The notes: generated from the letters alone by a model not told the origin. DNA of 64,000 bases from Zygnema cylindricum (GCA_037447655.1 JBBHKE010000187.1:1-64000), one strand, 5' to 3'; shown: positions 45,239 to 58,156, counted from the stretch's first letter. Translations and numbers: made by a program.

Positions 45239-45943
45239 TAGTGTTGTGTATCGGTAAAAAAATCATCGCGATAACACCGATACCGATAGTTATCCGTTAT
45301 CGAACGGTCAAAGGTCCTGATATATCTGTACTTTTTATACTTTTTGTCCGGAGTACTTTATGTCCGGTAAATTGAACTGAAAATTTACCGTTATTTACGT
45401 GAAATGTACGGACTTTGACGAAAAAATAGGTTGCACTTTGTAGTACTTTCTGGTCGGTTAACTGAACCTAATTGTTAGGGGAACGTACAACATTGTACCG
45501 ACAAACTAATGATCATGGAACGGAAAAAGGACGGCGGACACAAAATACAACGGACGCAAAAGAATATTATGCGCACCGCCAGAATCGAACGGACGACTTT
45601 CAATGAGAAAATACGAGCGGATAGCCAGCGTGAGCGCCAACATCCTGGAATGGCTCTTTTGGCGGCTTATGCTAAAAAAGCCCGACGGATTCATACGTGG
45701 CATGTTTCCACTGGATCCCACAGAAAAAATGGACAAAGCCATGGCGTCGGATGTGAAAGGTACATCGTTTTAAATGGAGTCGTACTAAAGTCGTACATAT
45801 ATTATGCCGGCTACTGTATCTCTGGCTTGTACAAATGATATGATTGTTAGGCACCTCAGTAGATAGGGGTTGTGAGGAGGGCGCGTCGGGGGAATAACAC
45901 GTACAGTTGAGTGAATTGGCCGTACGTTTATCTGCACGATTAG
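45239..45943. mobile_element. Inverted, truncated copy of the 31197 hAT-like element
   Basis: It starts TAGTGTTGTGTATCGG and runs as the reverse complement of 31330-32076. Shared blocks include GGACGGCGGACAC, AAAGCCATGGCGTCGGATGT, GAAAGGTACATCG and ACGTACAGTTGAGTG. It ends abruptly where the Gypsy-derived copy begins. Confidence 0.85.
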
Positions 45944-47093
45944 GACCTGAGCACGCCCCACATCTAACCAACGGCCGCTAGCTGTGTGATCACACAGTTT
46001 CCCTCCAATCCCCTACCACTTCACATTGTGGTTCTACCGACACAAGTTAGAGCACCCTCACCGGTCACGACAATCGATTTTCGGGTTAGCAAACTTCTCC
46101 CTGGTTTCTAACCAAAGCTCCGATACCATATGTAACAGGATCTCCTACCTCTCAGAAAAATCCCATTACTACGAACAATCCCAACCCACACATTCCACAC
46201 ATTGGAAAATACACATCCACATTGGACCACACTCACATAAGGATAAACTTTAAATTAGAAGAAGCTTCTGTCCACATAACATTAGCTTGGTCTCTTGCCC
46301 TCGTGGCTCAACCCTTCTTATTAAAGTGTTTTCTACTACTCCCCACTCTTAATAATTCTATATCTTAACAACTAAAACACTATTTAGTTAGTAAGAGATT
46401 TCAATGCAAAAATGCCTTTTCTCCAATTTGGTATTAATTGCTCAAGACCAAGATCAGCCAGAATTTCCACAAACTTTTCCAAAGGAAAAGATGTCTACTC
46501 TCCTCTTACACTTCACTATTTATCCATCATCGCCCTGGACTAGCCAGGCCAGAGTCAACGCTCCGTTTTATTAGGCTTTTACCTGGGCCAATCATTGATC
46601 AACAAGGACTCACAGTGACTAATGCAAAAACGTGCGAATTCTCTTACTAACTACTTAGCACTTTACTAACCAATCAAACGTTACGTTTCACTACGTAACA
46701 TTTACGTGCAAAAGTGCTCGCCAAACGAAACGCGACTTCGCACGATCGAGCGTAACAAATTTAAACTTCTTACGAAATTCCCTTAAATGAAAGTGACGTT
46801 TCGTACTAAAATTTGTACGAAACGAACCACCGTGCATACTAAACGTTTCATTAGAACTTTATGAAACGTACACACGTAATTTCGGTACAAATTTGACCCT
46901 TAACCCGTTTCAATGATACCCACTTGTTATTTAGACCCCACGCTGTCACCTAAATACACCTATCGCTATAACTTCTAAAATATAACTCCAAATAGCGTGA
47001 TTCTTTCGCGGACGTCTACCAAATTTAGTAATCTATAATCATAACACCTAAATACCCTTTTATAAACAAGCTCGATCCGCTAATACTGTTACA
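45944..47093 (-). mobile_element. Inverted Gypsy fragment: full LTR, primer binding site and leader
   Basis: The minus strand reads the LTR from 47093 (TGTAACAGTATTAGCGG) to 46131 (..TGTTACA), 963 bp with TGTAACA/TGTTACA ends, then the primer binding site (46129-46118), then about 170 bp of leader matching 4523-4690. Pol is absent. It supplies the LTR boundaries missing from the 3963-11340 copy. Confidence 0.9.
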
Positions 47094-47319
47094 TTGCTAC
47101 CACAGTTTTGTTTCAGTAAACCTGCGCCGACCGTGTGAATTGTTGTTTTTTTTATGACGGTCGATGTTCGCAAGCGCGACACTTTTTTAACCGCCGTTAC
47201 AATATTTCGCTAGTCAAATTTGTTCGACGGGCTGACCGTCAAATCTCAACTTAAAGGTACGTAGCTTGTATGAAACTGTACCTCAAATGTACAATTTCTG
47301 ACAACTACCTGCGCGCAGC

Positions 47320-48294
47320 AAAAATCTTGTGTGCGATTAGCAATTCCCATAATTAATTATATGAATTACATAATTTGTACTTTTTTGTCGGTTACATTTT
47401 GCGGCGTCTACCTTTAAGTCACTGAACGAAAATCACGTCGTGTTAGAATATTGGGAGAATCGGCGGGTTTGGTTGATATAATATTAATTTTGTTCGTGTT
47501 GTATTATAGGTACGGTTCGCTCGGTTTGGTTCAAAGTTAAGTTTCAATGTACGTTTGGTTGAACTTTGTTACGTTAGATGATTATGTTTCAGTTGTATTT
47601 GCGGTATTACAGTTTCGTATGTATTGTTTGGTCCTGTACGGTAGTGTAACATTTTAGTGCGGTTACTTTGTGTTAAGTGCCAGTTGGTTGCATGCCGTGA
47701 AGTTCCATTTCTTCGTGAAATGTTAGGCGTGGCGTGAAATGTTCCGCGCGCCAATGTGTTTTGTACGGCGCACGTTCGCATGTGGAATGCGACGTGTATT
47801 GAACAGTTTCTTAGAGGGCTTTCGTGGCAGTGAGTTGTCGGTACCTTGGAAGGTATTTAGGGAACGACTTGTGGCAGCCTTTCATTATCCGTGGCAGTGA
47901 TTAGAGTTATCAATTTGAGTGAGTGAGTGAGGAAATATTGTAAGTGAGAAAAGCTTCAGTGAAATATATTTATGTTTTGCTGAATTTTCGTGTGATCTAT
48001 AAAATTGTGAATTATTTTTGCTTCCGTTGTGATTCGTGAGTGTATTTGTGAACATCAGATTGATCCTGGTTTATAACACGTCGTACGTGGCGTATCAGAC
48101 AATTTGTATTTTTCGCTAAAATAACATATCATATTAAAATATAAAATATTAAATTTAAAAAATACTATACATCGCGATATATATCGCGATATTTTATGTT
48201 GGTCTCGGTACGATATATCGAAGATTCTGCTCGATCGATATTCAATATATCGAATATCGAAATTATAGCGATATGAATTTACCCGATACCCAAC
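47320..48294. mobile_element. hAT-like relic (right half) split by a solo LTR
   Basis: Both parts match 33010-33320 of the intact element: TTTGCGGCGTCTACCTTTAAG, GAACGAAAATCACG, TACTATACATCGCGATATAT and TTTACCCGATACCCAAC. A solo LTR interrupts it at 47441-48078. Its left half is absent. Confidence 0.85.
47441..48078. repeat. Solo LTR with 5-bp target duplication
   Basis: It starts TGTTAGAATATTGGGAG and ends GTTTATAACA, flanked on both sides by CGTCG (47436-47440 and 48079-48083). The uninterrupted target sequence is visible in the element at about 33105. TG..CA ends and a 5-bp duplication are LTR-retrotransposon signatures; the TGTTAG start suggests Copia. At 638 bp without an interior it arose by LTR-LTR recombination. 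Confidence 0.93.
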
Positions 48295-48412
48295 AGTACT
48301 AATTAGTGGTTACGGTGCACACTTCGCAACGGGACTGCCTTCATGGAAAGCACGACGCGACAACCTGGAGAAATCGGACCTGCGATGGATGTCCTAAGTT
48401 CTGAGCTCTTAA

Positions 48413-49181
48413 GGGTGCGTCTCCATGTGCCTAAGTAAGGGTTTTTTTCTGTCGTTTTCCTGTAAAACTTAGAGCCGTACCGCGTAAGTTTCTACCGTAC
48501 AAAAAAATAGAAAAAAGGAAAAGTACATTTTGCGTCATCATCGAATTTAGAATGTACTACATGTTGTCGTCTTGTGTTCTTCGACCCACGGCCACGCCAA
48601 AAAACGTCATCTTCAAACTTTTCTTTAAAAAACAGGGGCGATGTGTTTTAAAACAAAGTATGTTCGAAAAGCAAATAGGAACACGTATTACCATGTGTAA
48701 ACAAATTTACAAACGAATTCAATCGACGGCGAAAGGTACATTATTCGTTATTTTTTGTCCGTTTGCGTTCAGGTATGACGAGGCAAAGTACACAATTTGT
48801 TAAGTTTGTCCGTTTGCGCCGGGTACGGATTTTATTTCGCCAGGGGTCTCAAGATTACGATGCCATTTCACGTCGAGCGGAAAAGCGACGCAAAGGCAAA
48901 ATGCATCTTCTTCAACCGTGAAACGGCACAGGCTGGAAGGCGGTACGTCTACAATGTCACGAAAACTCATGCGACATCACAAGGTGCTACAAAAAATAAC
49001 GTGCGTCATCACAGATTGTAGACGTTGTCAGCCGTCACGGGCATTGTCAGCGTATACAATCGTCACACGTTAATTAACTATGTCGTTGTTACACATAGGG
49101 ACACCCGAAATCCGGGTCCGCCGGATCTGCGCTAAAAAACAAAGTTTTTTCTCTAAGTTTCAAGTACATGGAGACGCACCC
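48413..49181. mobile_element. PIF/Harbinger-like non-autonomous element
   Basis: The ends GGGTGCGTCTCCATGT are a perfect 16-bp inverted repeat, flanked by TAA on both sides (48410-48412 and 49182-49184). A 3-bp TAA/TTA duplication is the PIF/Harbinger signature. The 769-bp interior has no recognisable transposase. It ends 242 bp before the start codon of the palmitoyltransferase gene, so it lies in its promoter or 5' region. 49185-49423 shows nothing else recognisable. Confidence 0.87.
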
Positions 49182-49423
49182 TAAGTCTGAACACTAGACT
49201 AGACGTTTGAGTGATGGCTACAAGTTTCGAGTACCGTTGCCCTAAATTTATGAAGAAGTGTTCCGCGAGCCCAGGTGTCATGACCCTACTATTTCCGTTA
49301 ACGGTACAGTAGCGCAAGAGCATCTCTACCTTCTTCCTATCTGTCTATGTATGGCGACTGATGCCTTTTGCTTGGTGCTTGCCGTGGAGTTTATGTGATT
49401 AGAAAATATTCATTATCTTTGCT

Positions 49424-52400
49424 ATGGGCTCTCGAGGAGCGAGTGCGCGTGTAGAAATCGAGGCCATAGCAGAAGATTCTTCACAGAAGTCAAGTGAAGA
49501 TTCCAGACCTGCAGGCTCGGCAAATCCTGCCGAGGATCTTGCCAGACTGAAGGAAGACGTGTACACTGCGGCAGCTTATGGCGATTTGGAAAAACTGAAA
49601 AGGCTCGTAGAGGAGGAACACCATTCAGTTACAGTTGCTGACTCTGGAGGTTTCTACGCTCTGCAATGGAGCGCTTTGAACAATAAAGCAGTTGTGGCTC
49701 AATACCTTTTGGAGGTGAGATCTTTTAACTTTCTTATTATCACCTTCACCGCAGTTTTCCTGGGACATTTCCATTTTCGATTTTTCAATTTTCATTTCGG
49801 TTTTCGTTTTGGTTTTGAGGCAAGGTCCAAACTTCTTCCTGCAGTTACAAAGAGCGTTTTGTTTTTCTTGTTTTTCCTAAAATTGTCGAAAGGAGTTGTA
49901 TGTTTGGGACTGTATAGCACGGCGCCGATCCAATTGCACGCGACAATTCTGGTCAGACTGCCCTCCATTGGTGTGCTGTTAGGGGAGCAATCCAAGTGGC
50001 TGAGCTTCTTTTACAAAACGGAGCTTCCTTGGAGGCCGCTGATTCCCATGGCTACCGTGTAAGACTCCTTTTCTCTCCTCCCTCCCTCCTCCCTCCTCCC
50101 TCCTCCCTCCTCTCTCCTCTTTCCTCTTTCCTCCCTCCTCCCTCCTCTTTCCTCTTTCCTCCCTCCTCCCTCCCTTTCCTCCTTTTCCCTCGTTGATATC
50201 CTTGCACCGGTGTTTTTTTATGCATGACAGACAAGCCACGTGGCTGCTCAATATGGACAGACTGCTCTTTTGTATCATATCTGCACTAAGTGGAACGCAG
50301 AAGTGGACCCTGTGGACAAGGATGGAAGAAGTCCCCTCCATTGGTAAATTGACCTGTCACTAATTGCTTACTTTGTTCTCTAGAGATAGTCCCTTCCATG
50401 GGCAAATTGAATTGTGACTCATTGCTTATGTTGTTCTCAAAAAATAGGTGCATTCCTCTTTCACGGATTTTTGTATAAAGGTTTGCCTTTTTCTGGCCTG
50501 CGCCACAACTTACCCACATTTTTTCTTTACTTACGATTTCGACCAGAACCTAAATAGGAGCTTTAAGTGCCTTTTTCTGCTGTACCAGGGCTGCTTATAA
50601 AGGTTTTGTCGATCCAATTCGACTGCTTCTCTTCATGGACGCTTACCTGGGCCGTCAAGATAAAGAAGGTGGGAGTTTTTTTTCATTGCTTTAAACGCAG
50701 AGGCATCTGCTGCTAGCTATTTCCTGCTCTGTGATTAGATTGATAGATTGCAAAGTGATAGTTTAGGTTGGGGAATGGTTTACCCTGTTGTATTCCCTCT
50801 TGGCTTCCGTTAGTATTATTTTGCCTTTTTATAAATTACACTCAAGCATTGTGCACCTTTTTTCTTGAAAACTTTCTGTTTCATGAAGGTGCAAGTGCAT
50901 GCATCCTATGTTGATGATGGTAGTGATCCCTTACCGAAGGGGCTTCCGCAGGGCAGGCTGTACCCCTTTGCACTGGGCCGCATTGCGTGGGAACTTGGAG
51001 GCGTGCACCCTCCTGGTGCAGGCAGGGACAAAGGAGGACCTTTTGGCGGTCGATTCCACTGGGTGCACACCCGCACAATTGGCTTCAGACAAAGGCCATC
51101 GACATGTGGCGCTGTTCTTGGTAATCTAAAGCTCGTGGCATCAACCTGTTCTGACACATAGTAGATGCTGCACATTTGAATGAGTGTCGAAAGATGATTT
51201 ACAGTCTGAATGGACTTTTTCCTGCTTAGAAAAATGAAGCAGGTGCTGATTGCTCCTTGATTTGATCCACATGTGAACGCAGTAACTCATGTGAGGGAGA
51301 TGTCCATGAACATTTTGAGTCTCAGTTCAGGACAATCTCACAGGTTTTGCATTTCATGTGGTATTAAAATTCTTTAAACATGTAGTTTCACGGCCAAGAA
51401 TTAGAAACGTCATACCCTCGACTAAAATTCTCTTCTGGAGTAACTATTTCTCTATACCACTGGTGTAAGAGATATGTAGTGGTTGTAACTTGAGAGTTTC
51501 AGGATGACGACACTCCGCTGCCCATCGCTATTAGTGCTAAACAATTTTCCAGGCAGTCAGAGTACCTAACTGTTTTCCAATTTTCAATTGTGACACTGCG
51601 ATCTAAAGTTAAGACATCTTGGATTGCTTGCCTCGCTAAAAAATCCAACGGTTGATCACAAGGCTAAACACATTTGACTGCCCGATTTTTTTTAAACACT
51701 CGTAGCGATGGGCAGTATAGATGTTTAAATGTATATTTAGTCCGAAAACTACTTCCTTTGATGGTGTAGCAAATAACAATTCCATTTACCGTCTATTTGA
51801 GAACACGTGAATGCCGGAGAAATCTGTTTTTGCATGATATCTCACCAGCAGTTTGAGGTTTTTCAATCCGGGAAACAGCATCGTGGCCCACTTCCTGTTC
51901 ATATCATACCATTTCATGCTTGCTACACTTTCTATAGTCCACTGCGTTTTCTCCATCTCTTAAACGACACCCGTAAAGGTTCTCATCTGAACCGTGCATT
52001 TTTAGGCCGTGTGAAGGGGTGAGGTTCGCCTGTGAAGTGTCCACGTCGCCCCCCCTCCCATTTCGCTTTACGACGCCGCGCGCCGCGTTGTTGGTATAAA
52101 TATGTTTAGGGTTTTTTATCATTTGTGTTTTTTTTTATATACAAAAAAACACAACGAATAACCCTGTAACCCTAAAAATCCGAGGTACCCAGGCGGTATT
52201 TTGCAAAGTGTGAAGGTCACGGCGCATTTTGCCTTGCGTAGGAGACCTTCACCACCTTCACCCCACGGGCGAGAAAACTAACGAACCTTACCTGTATCTA
52301 TATTTTGATTTCAGCATTATTGTCTGCTGGTGAGAAATCATGGGCTTGTATATAGTGGTTCTTTTCAATAATAGGGAAGCTGAATCCGCTTCAGGTTTTT

Positions 52401-55400
52401 TTTAATCTCTACAGTCAAATGCACGGAAAGTTTACGAGGCTCGTTGGGATGGCAAAGGACGTTTTGCAAAGCTGGCACGGATGGGTTTGGCTCCATTGCT
52501 CTGGGGCATTATATTAGGCCTGGCCTTCCTTTTCATTACGGCTGTTGTTTCATGTGTGTCTCTTCCCTCTTCTCCGCTCCCTCTCTGTTCATTGCTATAG
52601 TTTGATAGAAGTTGTAATGATATTCTTTGTTGAATATGTTATTAGCGGTGATCGCCAGTGTAGCTTGTTTTCACGCAGCCTGAAACACTTTGTTCACATT
52701 GTAGATGGAGCAGTCATAAATAGATTATGGATGCTAGTTACGATTATTAGTGCATGGGTTTAAGGGGCTAGAATCATTTCTAATGGCCCCATTGTAATTT
52801 TGACAAGGATGGATGAAAACTCTTGCAAGAACCGTTTGTGGTTGTTGAGAGTAAGCAAATGTTGTCGTGTTGAGACAAATTGAAATAGAAAAGACAGGTA
52901 AAAGCAGAAAGTGGCAAAAAAAAGCTGATACTTTTGGAATTTTTGGGTGGCATGCAGCTCCCTCTCTGCCAAAAATAACTGCTGGGTTGGCAGCATGGTC
53001 ATGGTTTGCTATCGCTCTCTGCATCACTGGGCTTGTGATCGCCTCTCGTGCCACAACGTTAGTACATCACTTGTCTGCTTGAACTGCTGATATGTTCAAT
53101 TTTCATAACATTTTCGCAGTAGGGATACTTACACTTGCGCATTGACTGTGATTTTTTTTAATGTTATCCGATATTTGGTCAAATCGGGAAGAATCGCCTG
53201 GTTCTTACCCGATTCTCGCCAAACATCAGGTAACATTCCTCAAATACTGCGCAAATGTGAATTCCCTCTAGTGTCTCTTTAATTTCTCTGAACTGCTATT
53301 GGTTTTTGGGGGAAGATGACACTGAATTGTCCTCAATGGATGGTTGTGCAGGGCAGACCCTGGGTACATAAAGGCTAACAAAGAGCGCTTGGAAGCACAT
53401 AAAGAAGAGGTGAGTAGTATTTCTTACCAATGTGTTACTGAGAATTGTGGGTTTAAAGATATATTCCAGACAGCTTGAGTTTTAGCTTTAGGTCCGACGT
53501 TAGTGTGTCTTTCTAATTTTTGTCTGCGAAATTTGTTTTCATGCCCTGTCCTAACGACATTATTTTGTCATTGGTCCACAATGTTGTATTTAGGTTGATG
53601 TCTTTTTCATGGATGGTGTCAGAAATAATATTGCATGGCTCTCTAGTGTCATTTGAGTATAATAGTTTTAGAAATATACTGGTTTTGCTGTGCCAGCACC
53701 ATACATTCGCCAATGACTAATGCGTTCATTTAACTTCGATTAGCCTATCCAGCGAACCGGATGAACAAATCAAGGTCAGAAGTGAAGTGATTGTTAGACC
53801 AATCCTCGAATGTTTCTGAGGGATTCAGCATTCAGACTTTGGACAACGATACATCATGTGATGTTTATGTTAGTCTGATGACATGGAAATCTAAAAGCAG
53901 TTGGCAGAAGATTGATAGTGAGTCTGGCTGACTTCAAATCCATTTAATACAGTTTGTCTTTTGCATGCGGTCCTAAACCTACAATTGTCTGCCAAGGCAA
54001 GATTTTACTAAGCTCCAGCTTCACTGTCAGCTGCACACATCACTCAAGCTGACTTGATTTTAAGTAGGCAGTATTCAGCAGTATTTGGGTTTTAAGAACC
54101 AGTCGCCACTGCATGCTAGAACAGCCTCACCATTGTTCTCATCCGACATATGTTTTTATGCTTTGTTGTCTAGCTGCACTTAGTAATGATGTCCCCGTAT
54201 GTTTGTTACTTTTCCTTCTAACTCTTCCTAATTTTGAGTTAGTAAACTTTATTATTATTTTTTTCTACTATTGTATAAATCTATAAAAAAAGTGGCGACT
54301 GACCGCTGAAAAGCTAAAATCTTATAACCCTAATTTTCCAGATTCCAAAAAATCATGAAAACCTAGAACCTAAACCTAAAAATCCAAAAAAAATGTATAC
54401 TGCAAGATTACCAGTATCATAGCGTAAGGGTGCCTTAGGGGTGAAAGTGAAACCCCTAAGGCACCCTTGCAGAAAATCCTAAGAGAAAAATCCCCTAAAA
54501 AACTCTAATAAACAGTTTAAAGCAAGAGGTTTTTTTTGGTATGCAGATTTTAAGAATTAATGTAAGGAAAAGGATAAAGATATAACTTTGAAAACATTTG
54601 TATTACTCTGAGAATATCATATGACAGTGATAATATTGTATAGCTCTGAAAATACCATATAACTTTAAAAACACCATATACTTCTAAAAAACAACTAAAA
54701 TATCGTTCTTTAGGGAAAATTTGTGGCTTTTCAATCTCATTTGATGCTACGATTGAGTCAATCAAAGGCACATTATATCCGGTGGATGAAACCAAATCAG
54801 TTGAGGCCCAAAATTTTCAAAAAGCAGTGCGATGTTTGGGCCTATCTTTTACCCCTTACTTTGTGATTACAATTGCTGGGCAAATATTCGAAGAAGTTTT
54901 CAAGGTTCTTTCTAAAACTTTTTGATGTCAGTAAGGTATATTGTCTGTCGCTCGAATCGTTCTAGCTGGCGGCTTAACCTTTATTTTTATGTTTAAAATG
55001 GAAAAAACGGTAACTAGGAATTAACGTGAGTGAGAACCATCGGTATGTTCATTAAGTTTTTACTTGAATCGTTTAATCCCTTTTTCAGTACCTAGCGGTA
55101 GAACTTGTTTGAACATACGAACTCGCCCTCCTGGGCTATTACCATTGTAGGGAAACAGTGCCGTTTGCTCTGCATCTTCTCTTTGACAAACTGGTGGAAT
55201 TCCTTAAATTCCATCCGGCACAGTGGAACAAATGCTCTTCAAATGCTCCTCTTTTAAGCTTATCATGCGACTATCCACCCAGTGCATCGGTTATGTACTA
55301 AAAACTTTGCATTCGTTTGTTACAAATCATTTATCTTTTAGCTAGTTTATCTGCCGACAGGTTTTATCTTGTTTGGTGTGACGCGTATGCGTACGTAGAA

Positions 55401-55656
55401 GATCAATGGTTCACACATCGGTATTGCAATGTGCTAGCAGACCCATATGCGGTATATCGTTCAGCAAACTTTCTTGTATCTATCTACCAAATTTGGAATT
55501 CTGGATTACTGGTTTTTTATGCGACCGGTAAATGTGATGGGGGTGCAGGAGCCATTGATGAACGGAAAAAATGACCTAAGCAACCCTGCATTATGGGCTG
55601 GCCAATGGTCACAGCTATGTCCTACCTGCAGAGTAAGTTCTTTTTTGCGTCTTGTA

Positions 55657-55692
<36 letters not shown>

Positions 55693-55720
55693 CCTCTCCC
55701 TTTCTCTATGTGTCTACCCA

Positions 55721-55792
<72 letters not shown>

Positions 55793-58156
55793 CGTTAATT
55801 CGATGGCAGGTAAATTTTGATGAATGGCTTGTGTTCATCAAGTCAAATAAACATTTGCTTCTTCTCTCTATACCTGTTCCGCTCTCTGCCCTGCATAACC
55901 AGGAGGTGGCCAGAGCTGCCGGCCGATAGTCCTGTCATCATGACGTGCATATGTGGAAATCTTTCAAAAGCTTTTGTTGATTTTAATCTCGTTTAACCGT
56001 TGAGTTGACTATTTTTTGCAGTTCTTTTGTTGTATTTTTCTTGCATTTCTTTCCTTTGTTCCTCCTTAATCTTATCTTCTTTCTTCCTTTGCTGTTTTTT
56101 CTTTGTTGTTTTCTCTTTTTTCTTATTTTTCCTTGCAGATTGTTCGTCCAGCTCGGTCAAAGCATTGTGCTGTGTGCAACCGCTGTGTAGAACAGTTCGA
56201 CCATCATTGCCCCTGGATTTCAAATTGTGTTGGAAAGGTGAGCAGGATTCCTCTTTCTTTACTTTCTATTCTTTGGGTGGATTTCTGGTCTTTTGTCGTT
56301 GGGTACCAGGAACTTAAATTCGGTTTAAGGAATAGATATGTAGGATGGTAGTCATTGAGGGACAGGGTCTAAGGGCTGTGAGATGGGACGCTCATGTCTG
56401 TGTTTTAATTGGCTCTAATTGGTGTATGATGTTTCATCAGAGAATTGTGAATATTAAAATTTATGAGCTCATAATATGGAGAGTATCATGAAAGCACTGC
56501 AATTTCCCAATCATTGGAGAAGTTGTCGATGGGTCAAGAGAGTCAGGGTTGTGTGACGTAATTGTAAGCTATCTCATAAGGAAATAGCCAAGGTTGTTTG
56601 CATTTTTTGATTAGAGTTTGTGTTGAAGTGAAGTTTCGTAGAATCGAGTTACAATTTAAGGGGGATATTTATGCACAAAAGCTAAATACGCCATTACTTC
56701 AAAATGGAAATCCTACGTTTTTTACTTACGGCACATTTTTCTCAAGCATTTTTGTGCTTATAAGAACTGCTTGGTTCTTCTGTTTTTCATCGGCACGTTA
56801 GTGAGTTCGTATTCTTAAGGGATTCGGTGTATCAAGTCTCAGTTGATGTCATTTTGCACAAAACTGTCTCAATGATGCAGAAAAATAAGTACCATTTTTT
56901 TATCTTCCTCTGGATAGAACTTGCAGCCATGGCTATCACGGCAGCAGTTGCTCTTCACCGTAAGCACTTATCCCCTCTCTCTCTCTCCCTCTCTCCCTCT
57001 CTCCCTCTCTCTCCCTCTCTCACTCTCTCTCTCCCTCTCTCACTCTCTCCCTCTCTCTCTCTCCCTCTCTCCCCCTCTCCCTCTCCCTCTCCCTCTCCCT
57101 CTCCCTACCTCTCTTTTTTCACTGCGATTTTTGATGGATCGTGTGAGACTTTAAAAAGCGTTGTAACTGTATTTAAGGTGTGAAACAGCAGATGAGTTCG
57201 GGGAATTGTTCGGTGGAGGGCCCACAGGTCTCTTGGTGGACGAAGGAGCCCCGATCAATTTGGGACCTTGGCTCAACCACGTGGCTGTGGAACACAGTGG
57301 GGCACTTGTTTTTCTTCTAGGGGACGGTTTTATGATGGCCAGTGTGTTAATGCTGAGCATAATGCAAGCCTTGCAGGTAAACGGAAAGCTTTGAGTTTTC
57401 AGTAAATTCTTTTCGAATGCTGTTTATTTTTTAGTAGTTCTTTTTTTTTCCTCTTCTCTGCAAAATAGGAGACATGTTGTGTTTGCTTTTTTGGTCCTTT
57501 GAAGTTTGTTGCACGCATTGCTCTTGTAAAAGAAAGGTTGCAGAGGTTTGTGTATGATAGGCATTTTTTTTTTCTGTTTCGTTGAAACGGGATAAATATG
57601 TGTTTGGGAGGTCACTGAGTGTCAGGTCTTTGTCAAATTTGAATAAGTTTTTTTGAATACATGTCGGTTGTCCATTTCAATATCTTGTTTTGCTTTTTAA
57701 AACTCATCTGAGTTATCTTCTACACAGATTGCGCGAAATATTACGACCAACGAGATGACAAATGGCCATCGATATGACTACCTTAAAGGCGAAGACGGTC
57801 GGTTTTTCAATCCATATGACAGAGGAGTTCTACAGAACTGTAAGGATTTTTTCTGTAACGGTCAAAATGAAGATATCGAGGTTCCATGGAAACCGGCTGT
57901 TCCACCTAGTCCTTGGGTTAAGAGACTTTTTGGTAATCGTTTCCATACACATTCTCACAATAGTAGTTCGGAAATGTTACCGGTTGCTCTGACTGGTGGA
58001 TTTACCGGCCCATCGGGAAGCTCGGGAGGGATAGTCGGTAGAGAACATTCCCATGGACCAGGATGTAACCATAGTCAAGCTTGCGGGTCAACCACGGGAG
58101 GATCTCCTCTTGGACTAGGGTTAGGTCTGACACGGTCGGGCCACGGACTACGATAG
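49424..58156 (+). CDS. Ankyrin-repeat DHHC protein S-acyltransferase, TIP1-type
   Basis: Thirteen exons: 49424-49714, 49918-50058, 50231-50343, 50589-50668, 50957-51120, 52415-52553, 52958-53057, 53352-53409, 55549-55632, 56139-56237, 56881-56959, 57189-57376 and 57728-58156. Phases agree and total 1965 nt, 654 residues; Arabidopsis TIP1/PAT24 is about 620. Residues ~45-263 are ankyrin repeats ([60 protein letters not shown]). Four membrane segments lie near 290-310, 315-340, 428-448 and 485-508. The Cys-rich domain holds [19 protein letters not shown] with the catalytic DHHC at 411-414. ITTNE (517-521) is the TTxE motif. The tail ends [13 protein letters not shown], as in plant TIP1. Such enzymes attach palmitate to protein cysteines at the Golgi and plasma membrane; TIP1 is needed for root-hair tip growth. 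The exon 12 acceptor (GAAACAG, 57188) follows a poor pyrimidine tract and is the least certain. Confidence 0.95.
50066..50190. repeat. CCTCCCTCCT-rich microsatellite in intron 2
   Basis: A pyrimidine tract of CTCC/TCCC units lies between exons 2 and 3. Open frames across it are low-complexity artefacts. Confidence 0.9.
51985..52290. repeat. MITE-like insertion in intron 5
   Basis: GAACCGTGCATTTTTAGG and GTGTGAAGGGGT recur at about 33857-33900. The centre has an inverted repeat (TTGTGTTTTTTTTTAT..ACAAAAAAACACAA). Ends were not resolved. Confidence 0.5.
53108..53258. repeat. 151-bp foldback MITE in intron 7
   Basis: The ends ACATTTTCGCAGTA and TACTGCGCAAATGT are inverted copies with one mismatch. 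Inward, AATGTTATCCGATATTTGG pairs with CCAAACATCAGGTAACATT. CCCGATTCT and AGAATCG complete the stem. Confidence 0.8.
54426..54468. other. Perfect 17-bp hairpin in intron 8
   Basis: AAGGGTGCCTTAGGGGT (54426-54442) and its exact reverse complement (54452-54468) enclose a 9-base loop. Its function is unknown. Confidence 0.9.
55660..55790. repeat. (CT)n microsatellite in intron 9
   Basis: Two long CT runs broken by CCCCTCTCCC and a short unique patch lie just after the exon 9 donor. Confidence 0.95.
56965..57112. repeat. CTCTCC microsatellite in intron 11
   Basis: A pyrimidine-only tract of CTCTCC/CTCTCT units starts a few bases after the exon 11 donor. Confidence 0.95.

Noticed and set aside
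54426-54468. A microRNA precursor
   Set aside because: The 43-nt stem-loop is too short for a typical plant precursor and there is no supporting evidence.
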